A stretch of 64,000 bases of DNA from Athripsodes cinereus (GCA_947579605.1 OX388324.1:19599746-19663745); one strand, 5' to 3'. Positions 31,870 to 43,403 are shown, counted from the first letter of the stretch. Notes: a model not told the origin generated them from the letters alone. A program made the numbers and translations.

Positions 31870-32600
31870 TGATGTTATCACCTCGCCGCCTCCTTTGTGG
31901 AGTGGGCAGAATGAATCGAACACCACTTATGTGGTGTTTTCACTTTAACGAATATCGCCAGGCACCAAAATATCGCCAGCCATTTGAACCGTGTGAACAA
32001 AATGACAGCTAGTCTGAAACGATAAAAACCAGTAGAAACGATATCGTCTCGAGTTGACCACCTTCCAACATTTTCGGCCGATTGAACGATTCGCGCATGC
32101 GCAGATGTGCGCGGCGTTCGTATCTACGGTAAAAACTTTATAACCTATAAATTTTATAATGTTTCCCGCTTCGTGACGGCTGTTATCTTTGTTGTTGGTT
32201 TGTGGCGTTTGTTTCTTTAATTAAAAGGCGCCTTATAACCTCTACTATAACATTTTCGACTAAAAATAAACACTTCGCGATCTCCATCTCGACGCCATTT
32301 TGAAAACAGTGTCAAAATCAAAGTGCATCTGACAGATAGTTTCTATATCGGTGGACTGTGTGAACAGGTGTGACGATCAATGGGCGTACGGCGAATTTTG
32401 TTTCTTCGCCTGGCGTTATATTTTAAAATTCGCCTGGCGATATTCGCCAAATGTGAACACCCCATTATTTCCATCCTTGTATAGACGCTTTGAGCTTCCG
32501 TCGCTGTCGCTATAATTTGTAGGATACGATTTACATGATCTTACCAGTTTATCCGTGATTGACCACGTCTCCGAACACAATATTCTTCTAAACCATGTAT
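31870..32600 (-). mobile_element. LINE tail (relative of the 46105 element), split by a MITE
   Basis: On the minus strand, GTTCGGAGACGTGGTCAATC, then the C-terminal coding words and the CCTCCTTTGTGGAGTGGGCA 3' end, align with 48940-49140 in diverged form. The alignment breaks exactly at 31930-32464, where a MITE lies, and resumes after it. Confidence 0.75.
31930..32464. mobile_element. PIF/Harbinger-type MITE
   Basis: Flanked by TTA at 31927-31929 and 32465-32467, inside a LINE tail whose sequence is otherwise continuous, so the borders are secure. Inverted ends: TGTGGTGTTTTCACTTTAAC on the left against TGGGGTGTTCACATTTGGCG (right end inverted), both running into GAATATCGCC. A 3-bp TTA duplication fits PIF/Harbinger. 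The 535-bp interior has no transposase but is CpG-richer than its surroundings, with GCGCATGCGCAG at 32093-32104. Confidence 0.8.
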
Positions 32601-33439
32601 TTTTTAAATGATTCTACATTTGTTTAGTTTTTCACGTATTCAAATCGCCATATTATTATGTAGTTTATCCTGTTGTGTCTCGGAGACCTCTCGGAGCTTT
32701 CAAGTTCTAGAGGTTTATTGGATGCTTCGGGGGTGCTGGGGTGGGCGTGGGCTGGGGAGGTGAGTAGTCCAAGTAATACTACATTTTCTCTGTAATAGGG
32801 CGCAGCATTGACCATGTAATTTCTTCATTGTTTACGTTACAACCTTTATGTTGTGTCTGTCGGTATATGATTGAGAATAAATATCTAAATAAAATCAATT
32901 TCGTAGCTATAACATTTTGCGGTGTCATTAAGAGTATGTTTCCAAAGTGGTTTGGTTGTCACACGCTCTGCAGAAACCATGTACACACAAGGAAGGCAGA
33001 AAACACAATACAATACAAGCTAGGGACAGTACAGTAGTAGTAGTAGTTGACAAAATTAGTTGACAAAATATGTAAATACAATTATATTGTGTGTACCTAT
33101 TGTTGTCGTTGTTATTATTATTATTATTCGGACCCAAACGCTATATATTGTAATTCCGTAGTACTGTAATGTTATATTGTTAATGTGTAGTATAAGGATA
33201 CAACGGCCGTAGAGAAGTGCGCGACGAGACGATATTATAATGCTACCATGGATTAGTGATTAAAAGAAGTCGTCAAATAGCTGAAAAATAATGAATTTGA
33301 AATAGGTAGGTAATGATAATAAATATTTATTCAAGAAAATATACAATTTATGAAATTATGATAGGTACAGAGAGCGACTTTTCTAGGTGCAGCCCGACGG
33401 AGGAAGGTATAGGTATACGAGGCATATCATGTTTGCTAC
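32601..33439. other. Spacer with a GC-richer patch
   Basis: At 32675-32770 the composition rises, and the minus strand reads LTSPAHAHPSTPEASNKPLE then SERSPRHNR, possibly an old LINE C-terminus. The rest is AT-rich with TAGTAGTAG and TTATTATTA runs. Confidence 0.35.
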
Positions 33440-33650
33440 ACGGAAGTGTTCTATTCTTCCCCTCCACATAGGTATTCCACTTTTTTCTGTAAGTTTAAAT
33501 CGTTCTGTAAACGGTTCGTATTAAAAAATATCACGTTTTTAAGAGATAAACACATTCTATTATCCAATAATACATATGCCACTCTTTTTTATACTGTCAC
33601 GGAGAGGATAGTTATTTATTACGTGCAGTCAATCCGCTGGCTATGGTATA
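33440..33650 (+). repeat. Dispersed repeat DR1, diverged
   Basis: CCACTTTTTTCTGTAAGTTT, CGTTCTGTAAACGG, ATACTGTCACGGAGAGGATA and CAGTCAATCCGCTGGCTATG follow the DR1 order. Confidence 0.55.
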
Positions 33651-34039
33651 AGTTACAAAAATAAGCTTTGAGAAACAGGAACTGGGATGGGAAAAATATT
33701 GCTCTTTTATTGAATAGGTATCCAAGAAATGGTAATCATGAAAAAAAATATAAAATCTTTACATAATAATATCTCAATGGACACAAGCAAACGCAATACA
33801 AAAGCCGAATGAAAAATAAAATAAAAAATGTGACAATATACGAGTTGCCATGTAATACACTGGGACATAGGAAGTTCCTTGCACGCTCGCTGTATTGTTG
33901 AAAATAATTAAGTGACATTTTCATGTTTTGTTAATAATATCTACATACATAATACGTACATTTTTTTAAATAAATTTACTATTAAGTGTTTCCTCTCCTC
34001 GATTGTTACAAGAACGAGTTTACAGTTTCTAATATTGTT
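33651..34039. other. AT-rich spacer
   Basis: No recognised feature. Confidence 0.45.
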
Positions 34040-34290
34040 TTTTTTTTCAAGTTTGACGGCAGAATTGCCATCCACACTTCTCACCATTATACAACCAGAT
34101 AAGTCTCCAAAATTATGATCAGTCATGATCACACAAAAAATTGATTTCTAATTCTTAACTATACTATACCCTCACGCCGTGTCCCAAGTGGGGAAGGCAG
34201 AGTGAACGGAACGCCAAACAGATATATCTTTACACACTTTCTTTGCTTCCATCACAGGGAAAAATTCATCTATCCAGTGAAACCTTTATT
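34040..34290 (+). repeat. Repeat W with a LINE scrap inserted
   Basis: ACGGCAGAATTGCCATCCAC, ATACAACCAGATAAGTCT and TGATCAGTCATGATCACAC match 54770-54860. The match resumes after about 120 bp with GAAAAATTCATCTATCCAG. The intervening block (about 34136-34257) carries CCTCACGCCGTGTCCCAAGT, the family S LINE 3' end in reverse. Confidence 0.65.
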
Positions 34291-34716
34291 GTATAGAAGA
34301 ATGTCTGGACGGTGGGTCACCTTCAATGTATTTTTAGGAAAGTATATATTTTTTTCATAATTTCACGGCCGTAGAATATTATTATACAAAATCAGCAAAA
34401 CAAATAAACGCTACTTAGGTACATAATATGAAAATAATTATTTTGGGTTAAAATAAAAATATGAACACGTGTCAGTTTTAAAAAAAAAAATACTCAAAAA
34501 ATATTCCTCTGTTTATTATTATATTAAGAATACTTCTTTTTTACTTAGTTATTTTAAGTCTCTTCAATATTTATTTACTTATTCTTTAAAATATTCGCCA
34601 TACACCTTTTTACAATCAACATGAACAACAAAACTACACAGTCTTTAATTACAAAAAAAAAACAAAATTAATCAATAAGAAAACATAAGAATAAGCAAAT
34701 ATGACTAAGTGGGCAC
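34291..34716. other. AT-rich spacer
   Basis: No recognised feature. Confidence 0.45.
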
Positions 34717-34720
34717 AGTA

Positions 34721-34927
34721 CAGAGGCCTGAGTCAATAATACTCTTTCGCGTCACGTTCCCGCTCCGTTAGCGTTCGGGTGCAGACGATGTTGCTCCAAA
34801 GTGTTAGTTTTCGTAACTATTGTGTATCTTAGCAACGAAATTGACACTTGCTTGCAACATCGTCTGCACCCGAACGCTAACGGAGCGGGAACGTGACGCG
34901 AAAGTGTGTTATTGACTCAGGCCTCTG
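34721..34927. mobile_element. 207-bp MITE with about 70-bp inverted arms
   Basis: It starts CAGAGGCCTGAGTCAATAA and ends with the inverse TTATTGACTCAGGCCTCTG. The arms continue through CACGTTCCCGCTCCGTTAGC to GCAGACGATGTTG with an indel. AGTA flanks both sides (34717-34720 and 34928-34931). The short loop has GTTTTCGTAACTATTGTG. The arms are GC-rich in an AT-rich setting. Superfamily uncertain. Confidence 0.88.
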
Positions 34928-34931
34928 AGTA

Positions 34932-35018
34932 TCCTGTCGATATTTTCAACAAAAACATTAATTCCTGTCGATGTTTTCAACAAAAATATTAATTCCTGTC
35001 GATATTTTCAACATTATG
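34932..35018 (+). repeat. 31-bp tandem repeat, about 2.8 units
   Basis: TCCTGTCGATATTTTCAACA starts at 34932, 34963 and 34994. It directly follows the MITE target duplication. Confidence 0.9.
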
Positions 35019-35703
35019 TAACATACAACGACTTTATCACCAGGATAGAGACTCTCCTTTGATTCTGTTGTTTCTTTTTGATTTTTTTGTTCTTTTTGAT
35101 TTTGATACTCTTTAGTGTTTTTTTTCTGTTTCGCTGTTTTTTGTTGTTGTTGTTTTGTGTTGTGGATTTACTGATTTTTTTTTCATTTTTCCTGGTCAGA
35201 TCACCTTGGCCAAAAGCTGTTATGGTCTCAATACGGGGTGACATGTTTAGAATAATAATAATATATTGACGACGACTCTGGAGAAGGCCTTTCTGTCATA
35301 CTCTATTCGTACCAATTCCACCATCTGCGCTATGCCAGTCCATTGCCATATACTGCTGCCAGAAGTTGCAAACTCATCTAGTTAACATCAACAGACACTA
35401 TTTTTAATATTGTCTGAAACAAGTAATTGAAATAGTAAAAATAAATATTTGTGTAAGATTTTCTAGATTTCTATAAAGATATTTAAAAATAAATGAAGCA
35501 GAAAAACAAAAGAAAAGTGTCGCGGTAAAGAAGGCATCCATTAATGTGTTTTTCAAACTTGAGAAAAAATGAAAGTTTTCTAGAAAAACTTTTATCTCTG
35601 CATAAAAAAAAACTTAACATTTCTCCTTGACTACCAAATAAATATTGAGTTTCACAAAAAGTCTAGCGAAAGATAACCTACAAAATTATAGGTACTACTT
35701 ACC
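35019..35703. other. T-rich spacer
   Basis: A strand-asymmetric T-rich tract at about 35060-35195 produces spurious Lys/Asn- or Phe/Leu-rich frames. Nothing coding. Confidence 0.5.
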
Positions 35704-35860
35704 TACTTTACTTACTTATGGAGTCCTTGCTGCATAAGGTCGTTCACGTGGACGGAGCCTATATGCGGCAGTGGGTGCCCCCCGTGGGTCTTGAACCAGT
35801 TTCGACCAGCTCCTCCTGTCGGCCGCAATGCTCTTCGCATCCTCGGGCTTCAATCGTCTG
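35704..35860 (-). mobile_element. 5'-truncated LINE C-terminus with GTAA tail
   Basis: The minus strand is open from about 35860, reading LHRRLKPEDAKSIAADRRSW, then SKLVQDPRGAPTAAYRLRPR and ERPYAARTP to a stop. The ADRRSW-LV motif is typical of LINE C-termini. A GTAAGTAAAGTAGG tail follows. Confidence 0.75.
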
Positions 35861-36039
35861 TGGAGAATTATAAAAAAAAAAAAATGGAAAATTATAGGTA
35901 TATTTTTTTCGCGTAAATTAGTATTTTTGACGTAAACATATTTACACTATTTACTTATAAAATGACATCAATAGCGATGCATAGTTATCGTTCCATAGAA
36001 CTCATGTCATGTGGGATATAGAAAGTTTTAAGTAGTTGA

Positions 36040-36180
36040 AAAGATTCCCACGAGACGGATTTGGCCGGCCTGCCATTCAGGCTGCCCATGTGGCTCGCCC
36101 GTGAGGACATTTTTTTTTGTTTGCAAAGTCTTTGACTCCTGAGATATTCGGGTATGTGGAGGTTCTATAGAGCTCATGTA
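36040..36180 (-). mobile_element. LINE untranslated remnant
   Basis: GGCTGCCCATGTGGCTCGCC with CGTGAGGAC, then TTTGACTCCTGAGATATTCG, shares words with 29395-29470 and 42460-42550. Orientation is uncertain. Confidence 0.35.
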
Positions 36181-36204
36181 CATAAATAATCACTTATGTT
36201 AGCG

Positions 36205-36330
36205 ATTTTAGGATAGTGAAAGTATTTGGTGTGGAAGGTCTCAGACGTTGGAACAAGTTACCCCCGACTATATCAATACATTGGAAGACTAACACCTATG
36301 TCAGGGGATATCGATTATACGATTTCCCAA
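36205..36330 (+). mobile_element. Decayed LINE C-terminus, CR1/jockey-like
   Basis: VKVFGVEGLRRWNKLPPTIS followed by a YRLYDFPNRTF-like stretch matches the (V)-G-LWN-LP end of CR1/jockey ORF2. Its orientation is opposite to the 8610-8850 remnant. Confidence 0.65.
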
Positions 36331-36519
36331 ACAGAACGTTTCTCTTCATGAGCGGACCACAAGGGCAGCCAAAAAGACTGGCCGGCAAAACCTTAATATT
36401 TCGTTTCAAACCGATTATTTTGCACTTTATTTAGTGCATTATAATATGTGATATGTATCACGATAGGTAAGATTTAATGTGAAGACATGCATCACTTACT
36501 GAATAGGAAGAGAGAGAGT

Positions 36520-36625
36520 TTTAGGTGTCCCGAAGCTTACGAATCGGCTCAGGCTGTCTTAAGCGCTTAATACCGTGTCAACCTTCACCAATTCTTCGTA
36601 GGTATTTCTGGTAGATGCGATTGGC
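36520..36625 (+). repeat. Decayed arm of foldback family FB
   Basis: GGTGTCCCGAAGCTTACGAA, TCGGCTCAGGCTGTCTTAAG, CACCAATTCTTCG parallel the 9243-9427 arm. Confidence 0.6.
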
Positions 36626-36719
36626 TGAACGAGGAATAAATTAATTAATATTGCATATATGTATGTATATATGAATAAATACAATCGTTTAATATTAATT
36701 GTGCCTGTTGATTTTTCAT

Positions 36720-36832
36720 TTTATTTTATGTTACATCTACAAATTGCATGTTAATAACATGCAATTTGTCTGATGGCTAATCCACTGGTGGGATATACCG
36801 TGATAGTATAGAGAGATATTAAAAATATTAAT
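36720..36832 (+). repeat. Dispersed repeat DR1, 3' part
   Basis: ACATGCAATTTGTCTGATGG, CTAATCCACTGGTGGGATAT, ACCGTGATAGTATAG. Confidence 0.65.
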
Positions 36833-37521
36833 ATGTAGGTATTAAAAAGGAAATATTATGTTTTAGTAGTTCATCTTTCAGTGAACACATCACACACGTT
36901 TGAATAGCGAGACCAGGTCGGCCATACTAAACAATCTCACACAAAATGTTTGAAAGAGTATGTTACATAATTTTATTATAATACTGTTTGTAAGTACTCA
37001 AGTATATGGACATCTACACGATAATATAGTACCACACACACTGTGTATGTAAATCACATGATAAAATAATATTATGATATATTTTGTCAAAGTGTTCTTC
37101 AAGCGGTTTGATAAAAAACTACGTTTTGCAGACACCAAAAAACACATAAAAATAAAATGTTATAAAAAACTTATTTGTTTCTATTATTTTCTCACAGAAA
37201 AAATGTGTGAAATATAAAAATATCAAGGTGAGTTGAATGTTAAACAATTATACTTTTTTCTTATTAGTCGTTGATATGAAGACTAAAGAGTTATTATAGA
37301 TATAAACATATGTACAATATTTATTTTTTGATTGTTTGATTATATTATTGTAATGTAAGATATTTAAGATCACAGCCCAAAATCCCCATAAGGGATTAGG
37401 CAAAATAATATAGACTTTGTAAACATATTTTTTATTAATAAAAGTATAAAAAAAAAATTAGCTAGTCGATTGATATACATAATTTTCAATGAAATTGAGA
37501 TTGCAAACATTACATTACCTT
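36833..37521. other. AT-rich spacer
   Basis: No recognised feature. Confidence 0.45.
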
Positions 37522-37625
37522 TCTTCTTCTTTTTTCTGTGCCATATCAGGTCCCCCCGACGTTGGCGATCACTCCGGCGAAAACCTCCCTGTCCTGTGCT
37601 GCTCTGAACAGGTCGTCCACTGTCC
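37522..37625 (-). mobile_element. LINE 3' tail (family V)
   Basis: TTCTTCTTTTTTCTGTGCCA, TATCAGGTCCCCCCGACGTT, then AGGTCGTCCACTGTCCGGAT; the reverse of 27095-27180 with more of the coding end. Confidence 0.65.
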
Positions 37626-37654
37626 GGATTTCTTAAGTCTTTTAATTTTGCTAT

Positions 37655-38145
37655 AACTTGTTCCGTGGAGTACCCAGCAAAAAATCCCCCACCCTCACTC
37701 TTTTCCGTTAACTTTTTAGTGTTCTGAAAAATGTAATTGTTTGAAAAAAATATTATTTATAGGGGCAAGTAGTGTACCTTCGAACAAAACACGTTAATTG
37801 AACTTCAATATTTTTTTTCTCAATAAGTATTCAACATACCAGAAAAACAATTGCATCGTTAGATAGGTTAGTATGTTTGCTACAAAAAACATTCAACAGA
37901 TTTTGGAAATTAAAAAAATATACCCTCAAAATCTTATTTTATACAAAATATTAACTTTTTTTTCATAGGTACACTCATGTGTACCTACATGGTACCTAGG
38001 TACATCTTAAATTCAGCAATGAGGTTTGCAAGCCAACCTGTTTTTTTTTTAATATTTTAGTGGTACGGAGAAGACAGTTTACATTTTTATTACATACAGC
38101 TGATCTGCTGACTACCCCTCTTGTGGGATATACAGCGATGATATA
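37655..38145 (+). repeat. Dispersed repeat DR1, split by about 250 bp
   Basis: TTCCGTGGAGTACCCAGCAA and CACTCTTTTCCGTTAACTTT at the left. AATTCAGCAATGAGGTTTGC, ACGGAGAAGACAGTTTAC and TGTGGGATATACAGCGATGA at the right, ending in TAGTAGTA. Confidence 0.7.
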
Positions 38146-38759
38146 TTAGTAGTAACTGTTTTGCTTTTATTAATGAATTTCAGAATAGACCTCTCGTGTA
38201 ACATAATAAAGTTCAATATGCGCCATCGAATAGCTTGCCAACAATAATGTCCAGCTTCTTGAACTGTACCATGAGAACTCAGAATAAGTATTCATTTAAA
38301 TATTCACCGAAAACATTTTGCAGTTTTTATTACAAACTAGTATGCGAGATATTTTTATATGAGTTCGTTGCCTGTCCATCCCATCCACGGGTTGAACGAT
38401 TTGTGTCCAGAGACGAATTTATTCTACAGACATTTTTTATATGCCAGATTTTTTCACATGAGGAGGCTACTGGTTACAGTTGACTTACTCCAAATACGCG
38501 TGTGGTTATCTCCATGCCAATCAAAGTTTAAACATTTATGATGGGTGGCAGAAGGAGGTAGATAGCTACATCATCGTTGAATTTGAAATGTGAAATATCT
38601 TATGTCTCTCAATCAACATGAACCTATGTATGAGAAATTATATGGATTTGGTAAAAGTTAAGGAATTATGTAAGATAAATCTAATGTTTTTGTGTTAACA
38701 CTTTAGAAATGTATTATTAACGTATGTATAATTAAATAATTTTTATTTAAACACTGTAT
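38146..38759. other. AT-rich spacer with a DR1 scrap
   Basis: ATGATGGGTGGCAGAAGGAG with CATCGTTGAATTTGAAATG (38537-38590) is a reversed DR1 middle piece. Confidence 0.4.
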
Positions 38760-38835
38760 TCTTTCCAAATGAAATTTATTCACCTCAAACTTTTTTGCCA
38801 AGGCTTCTGCTTGGCATCATCAGGAGGACTCCATA
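38760..38835 (-). mobile_element. Penelope-like terminus with hammerhead-like motif
   Basis: On the minus strand: TCCTGATGATGCCAAGCAGA, AGCCTTGGCAAAAAAG. A CTGATGA box, a hairpin with a CCAAG/CTTGG-type stem, and a degraded last box. Confidence 0.5.
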
Positions 38836-39812
38836 AAATTATTTAATTATACATTAATTATGTAAAAATATATTTTATTGCCATTAGAAACGTCCTCTTT
38901 GCTTACCCAGCCTGAGATACGGCGTAAGGATATAATAAAGCAGCCACTTCGTTTTACTTTAGCCTTTAGTGATCCTCTTGGAAACACGGGAAAAAACCAG
39001 CTTCTCTGCGACTATTGAGTTACTTCTTCCCAGCCCCTTGATGTCGTTATTGTAGAAATGGTGTGCTGTGAAAGAGGGACGCTCTGACAGTTGGAACACT
39101 TGTGGACTCTACGAACAGTACTGTTTAGCGAAAGCTGTACAATGAGCAGTATAGCTTTTATCTAATTCGTGATCTTTTAACATTTTAATTCTTTTTGCAC
39201 ATAATATTTAACAAAACAATATAAAGTTCAAAATACTAGGACGATATTATGCAGTGGCGAGATTAGAGATTTTACCACGTGTTACAAATAATTTTCTTTT
39301 ACGAAACACACGAAAGTTTATTTGCTTTATTTTATGTAATAATGATTTATTATAATAATGATTTGTAGCTTTGCCTATTCCGAAGACTCCAGGTCTAAAA
39401 ATATATCTACACAAGAATATTTACACAAACAATACCTTATAAAACTAATATAAATAACTTGGACATAATATTAATATAATGTTAATATGTTATACAATAT
39501 TTCATAAAAATATGGACTTCCAATTAACTTTATCATGAGAGCTTTCGAGATTTTCCGCTCTTGTCTTCCATCAAATAATGCTAACTTATTTATAAACAAA
39601 ATAAAGCTTTAAATAGTTTTTCAATTATTTAATTCGATTTTAATATTGTCATAATTATATTTCCACAAATCCCCATTGATCTGCAAGTAAAATTGTATCG
39701 TTATGTCTTGACAAAAATCAAGTGTCCCGCTCTTTACTTTGAGTTTTACAATGTCTTGTTTAGAACATGTATTCTCAAAACATGAGCTTATAGATATTTG
39801 TAACATCTTCAT
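38836..39812. other. AT-rich spacer with hAT-like end and Penelope scrap
   Basis: CAGTGGCGAGATTAGAG at 39252 looks like a hAT-type end, with a second same-orientation copy at 40382. At 39510-39575 the minus strand has ATGGAAGACAAGAGCGG and TCGAAAGCTCTCATGATAAA, a Penelope-like terminus. No gene is recognised. Confidence 0.4.
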
Positions 39813-40035
39813 TTAATTATGATAAGGTATGCCACTTCCAGAATTCTTGAATGGAGGCATTGGGAGGACAAAAGAAGTGTCGGAAGACCCCAAAAAAGAT
39901 GGGTCGACGATATTGTCCAAGTAATGGGAAAACAGTGGTGTCGAGTTGCTCGAGATCGAAAAGTGTGGAAAAGTTTTGAAGAGGCCTATATTCAGCAGTG
40001 GAGAGAAGAAGGCTAGCAGTAAGTAAGATAGTAAG
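39813..40035 (+). mobile_element. 5'-truncated LINE C-terminus with GTAA tail
   Basis: The frame reads ILEWRHWEDKRSVGRPQKRW, then VDDIVQVMGKQWCRVARDRK and VWKSFEEAYIQQWREEG to a stop, followed by CAGTAAGTAAGATAGTAAG. The GRPQKRW-DD and W-FEEAY-QQW motifs are typical LINE C-terminal sequence. A decayed relative is at 59105-59330. Confidence 0.8.
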
Positions 40036-40449
40036 TGCATGGTTATTACCAGCAGTTAGTTTCCTGACTACGTTGCTTTGGGAAATGTCATGATGATTAA
40101 GATAATTATATAGTTTAACAAAAAAAACTCATTATTTTAGAGTTTACTTTTTTTATAAACTGAGTTTTTTCCGCAATATAGCATTCGTAGTCAAACAGAT
40201 TACACACGTTTCCTTTTAGTACCTACGAAGAAACTGTTTTGATATTTTTTCAACAAATGACGGGTTCACATGCAAATAAGTGCGATCCGTTTTTAACAAC
40301 AAAAAAATTTTACGTCATCATTATAGAATAGAGGTAACCAAATAAAAACAATAGTAAAATCAAAATACGAAAACGATATACAGTGGCGAGATTATTACTA
40401 TGCTATGATTAATTCCATATTTGACATTTAATTATTTATGTAATCATAA

Positions 40450-40575
40450 TAATAAAAACCTTTATTGCACAAAAATCAACAAAATAAAATAAACAATTTA
40501 AACTAGACGAATAAATTTTGTGCAATGGACGAGTTTATCGCCGAAGCGCGATATCTTCCAACTAACCCATGTATC
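40450..40575 (-). mobile_element. LINE 3'-UTR remnant (family U)
   Basis: AAAAACCTTTATTGCACAAA, TTTTGTGCAATGGACGAGTT, TATCGCCGAAGCGCGATATC, TTCCAACTAACCCATG; a well-preserved family U copy in reverse. Confidence 0.6.
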
Positions 40576-42034
40576 TAGACATATTCGTTACACTAAAGAT
40601 ACAATAAAGATCTGCTTTAATCCTAGAATAAATCGGTTATGAAAAACTGATTAATACCAAAAATAATATAATAATTATTAGAAAAAATATGTGCTGTTTT
40701 CTTAGATTCAATGTTCTAAAATCGAGGTGATTTTGCACGTAAACCCCTCAAATAATATTATTTGTACTATTTTTCCATTAATTTCATATTCTCAAAACTT
40801 GCAAATATGTGGGTATAAATATATAATATATTGACATTCTTTTCACAATGAAAAATATTAATAAATTCAAACCACCATTTTGGTTCTAAGAAAAAATAAT
40901 AACATAAAATTTGAATAGGTACATATAAAATATAATAATATTCTTCACGTGACAAAAAAATAAACAGAATGCCTAATAATTTTTTACGTAACGAAATTCT
41001 CCGAAATCACAATTTGAATAACATATAAACATCTTAATAGAAATATAATATTTAATTATTATGTGACATAAATATGGAGCTTCCTGTTTCAGGCTGAAAG
41101 AGACGGTGACAGCGGTGTGCCGAAATAATGTAAACATACTGAAAATATGGTAATTGGAATGCTGTACTCTTAACGTGAAATACTTCGTAAGTAACGATGA
41201 TACAGTTTTATTCCCTGAAAAGCTGTATAAGAGACAGAATGCATGACAATAGTTTATTTTAAAGGTTATAGCCTCTCTTACCCGTGTATGTTTCAGGAAT
41301 GGTAGTTCCTATGTCATCCACACTCATCGTGCAAAGTCTATAATTTATTTTGAATGCAGAGGCCTCAAATGCCCTATGAGAGGCCTCAAAGATCGCCTGA
41401 AGGGCTCCCCCGAAAAAAACAAAGTTTATTACAACCGTTGATGTAATGGATGACATTAGTGTTAAAATAATAATAATTACCTAAATAAACTTTATTCAAA
41501 TTAAAAAGAAATTACATTCCAAGTACAAATCAATATTCCATCCCAATTTTATTTTTAAGTTCTCCAGACAGCGCTTGCTGGTATGAGAAGAAATCATTTT
41601 TTTTTTTTTATATACCTTTTATATATAACCATTGGACACTGATGTACACCAATTAATAGACACAGAACAAAGAATATAAAAAAATATATTTACTAACCAC
41701 TGCACGCGTATCCAGGATTAAGTTTTTACATTGTTTGTAAATTTCTTCACTTAAGTACTTTCTTTTATGTATAGAGGCAGAGCATTGAATTCCGCTGCGG
41801 TATGAAAAAAAATTCAAATTGAAATAAAAAAACCATTTACTATAACATCTTCCGTTAGTGGGATAGCCAGGAGACTCCATCCCAATAAAAAATATATCTT
41901 CAGTATGAGTGGCATGCATCATCGTATAGACCTAGATTAATCATAAAACAATTAGTCCATCACATCTGACGTACTATCCGTTGTTGTAATAGAATAAAGG
42001 AAAAATAAGTACTTCACATTATTAATTTGCGCGG
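40576..42034. other. AT-rich spacer with no recognised gene
   Basis: Short frames at 41259 and 41653 show no family character. Confidence 0.45.
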
Positions 42035-42050
42035 TTGTTGGATATTTATT

Positions 42051-42160
42051 CAACTTCCGGTCGCGTTGGAGGGTAGGCGGCGCTAACAGTTTCCGGTGTA
42101 CGTCACACTACGCGCCGACTACGTTTCCGGTGCACGCGGACTCACGTCCGGTTCTCTCTT
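42051..42160. promoter_or_regulatory. CpG-dense patch with ETS-like sites
   Basis: About 16 CpG dinucleotides lie in roughly 100 bp, in a region otherwise nearly devoid of them. The words CAACTTCCGGTCGCG, TTTCCGGTGTACGTCA, TTTCCGGTGCACGCG and GTCCGGTTC repeat the CCGGAA-type ETS core, and TACGTCAC resembles a CRE. A core promoter, of a host gene or a transposon 5' end, would look like this. No adjoining coding sequence was found, so the role is inference. Confidence 0.35.
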
Positions 42161-42810
42161 CTCTTTCTCACTACTTGAAGCTTTGTGTTGATAATAATAT
42201 TATGTGTAGATACTATTTTTGTATAACTTTATATCATAATAATGTAAAAAAAATGTTATTTATTATTTTTATTTAGAAACATACCAACATATAAAAGAAA
42301 AAAATACAAAAACATGAAATAAATAAATTACTCTCCACATTAATACCATCACAGTATCTACAGCATGTGACAAACATACAGATAGCTCTCTTCGTGATAT
42401 AAAATAAGACATTTGTATTGCCTGACAAACCTGATCGTTGAAATGAAATAAGCTCTTTTCCCAGATATTTCAGGAGTCAAAAACTCTATTTTATCCATTG
42501 AATCGAAATATTATGTTGAAATAACTTTATTTCTCGGATATTTTAGAAGTCCAAAGACTCCTAATTATCCGTTTAGGTGACAATTTGTTTATTTTTCAAC
42601 TCTCTCTAGTCTGTCAGTCCCACTATGCCAGTGTTGGCATCTCCGACCCTACCACGTCAGTGGGCGGGGGGACCCGTCTGATGTATCTTTAGTTGAATCG
42701 AAAGTAGGATATCGGCTGTCCAGTCGACAAGTCGAAAATTTCAATTTTTTTGATATAATTGATAATACACACTATCAACGCAACTATTTCAATCCCACAA
42801 ACAAATAACA
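42161..42810. other. Spacer with LINE untranslated words
   Basis: TCAGGAGTCAAAAACTCT at 42470 and the related AGAAGTCCAAAGACTCC at 42545 form a loose direct repeat. Similar words occur at 29440 and 36130. No coding sequence. Confidence 0.4.
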
Positions 42811-43394
42811 TACATACATACATACATACCATCACGCCGCTTCCCTCGCGGGGTAGGCAGAAAGGATCGAGCGCCACTTCCTTCTATCCTTGCATACATC
42901 TTTCGCTTCCGTCACTGTCATACAATTCCTCATGCATGCTCTCCTGTTCAATGTGCTCAACACGTGACCGTCCTGTAGGATTTGATTTAAATGATCTTGC
43001 CATTTAATCCTAGGACGTCCACGTCTCCGAGCACCATTCCTCTCAGCCAAATATATCTTCTTAGTCATTCTGTCCTCATTCATTCTTTCCACGTGCCCAA
43101 ACCATCTCAACTTATTTACATTCATCCTTGTTATTACACCCACTTTCATTCCACATTCCTTTCGTATATCACTGTTACGCACACGATCTCTCAGACTTTT
43201 ACCACACATCCTTCTCAACGATCTCATTTCAACTGCATTTATGCCACTTTCATCCTTTTTTAACCATGTCCACGTCTCACTTGCATACATAAGTGTTGGC
43301 ACTAAGATAGCAGAGTGCACCAACCTTTTAGCTGTGGTAGATATGTTTCTATTTGCAATTATTGGTCGAATTGCACCATTTACCTTATTGCCAG
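42811..43394 (-). mobile_element. 5'-truncated copy of the 46105-49140 retrotransposon
   Basis: The minus strand encodes 163 residues (43323-42835) that match residues 849-1011 of the full protein with no difference that I can see, and the match extends upstream to about residue 826. CAAATAACA flanks it at 42802-42810 and 43395-43403, a 9-bp target duplication. The 3' end is a (GTAT)n run. Identity and an intact frame show it is very young. Confidence 0.93.
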
Positions 43395-43403
43395 CAAATA
43401 ACA

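Noticed and set aside
35014..35269. Lys/Asn-rich and Phe/Leu-rich frames
   Set aside because: They arise from a T-rich tract read in two directions; no conserved motif.
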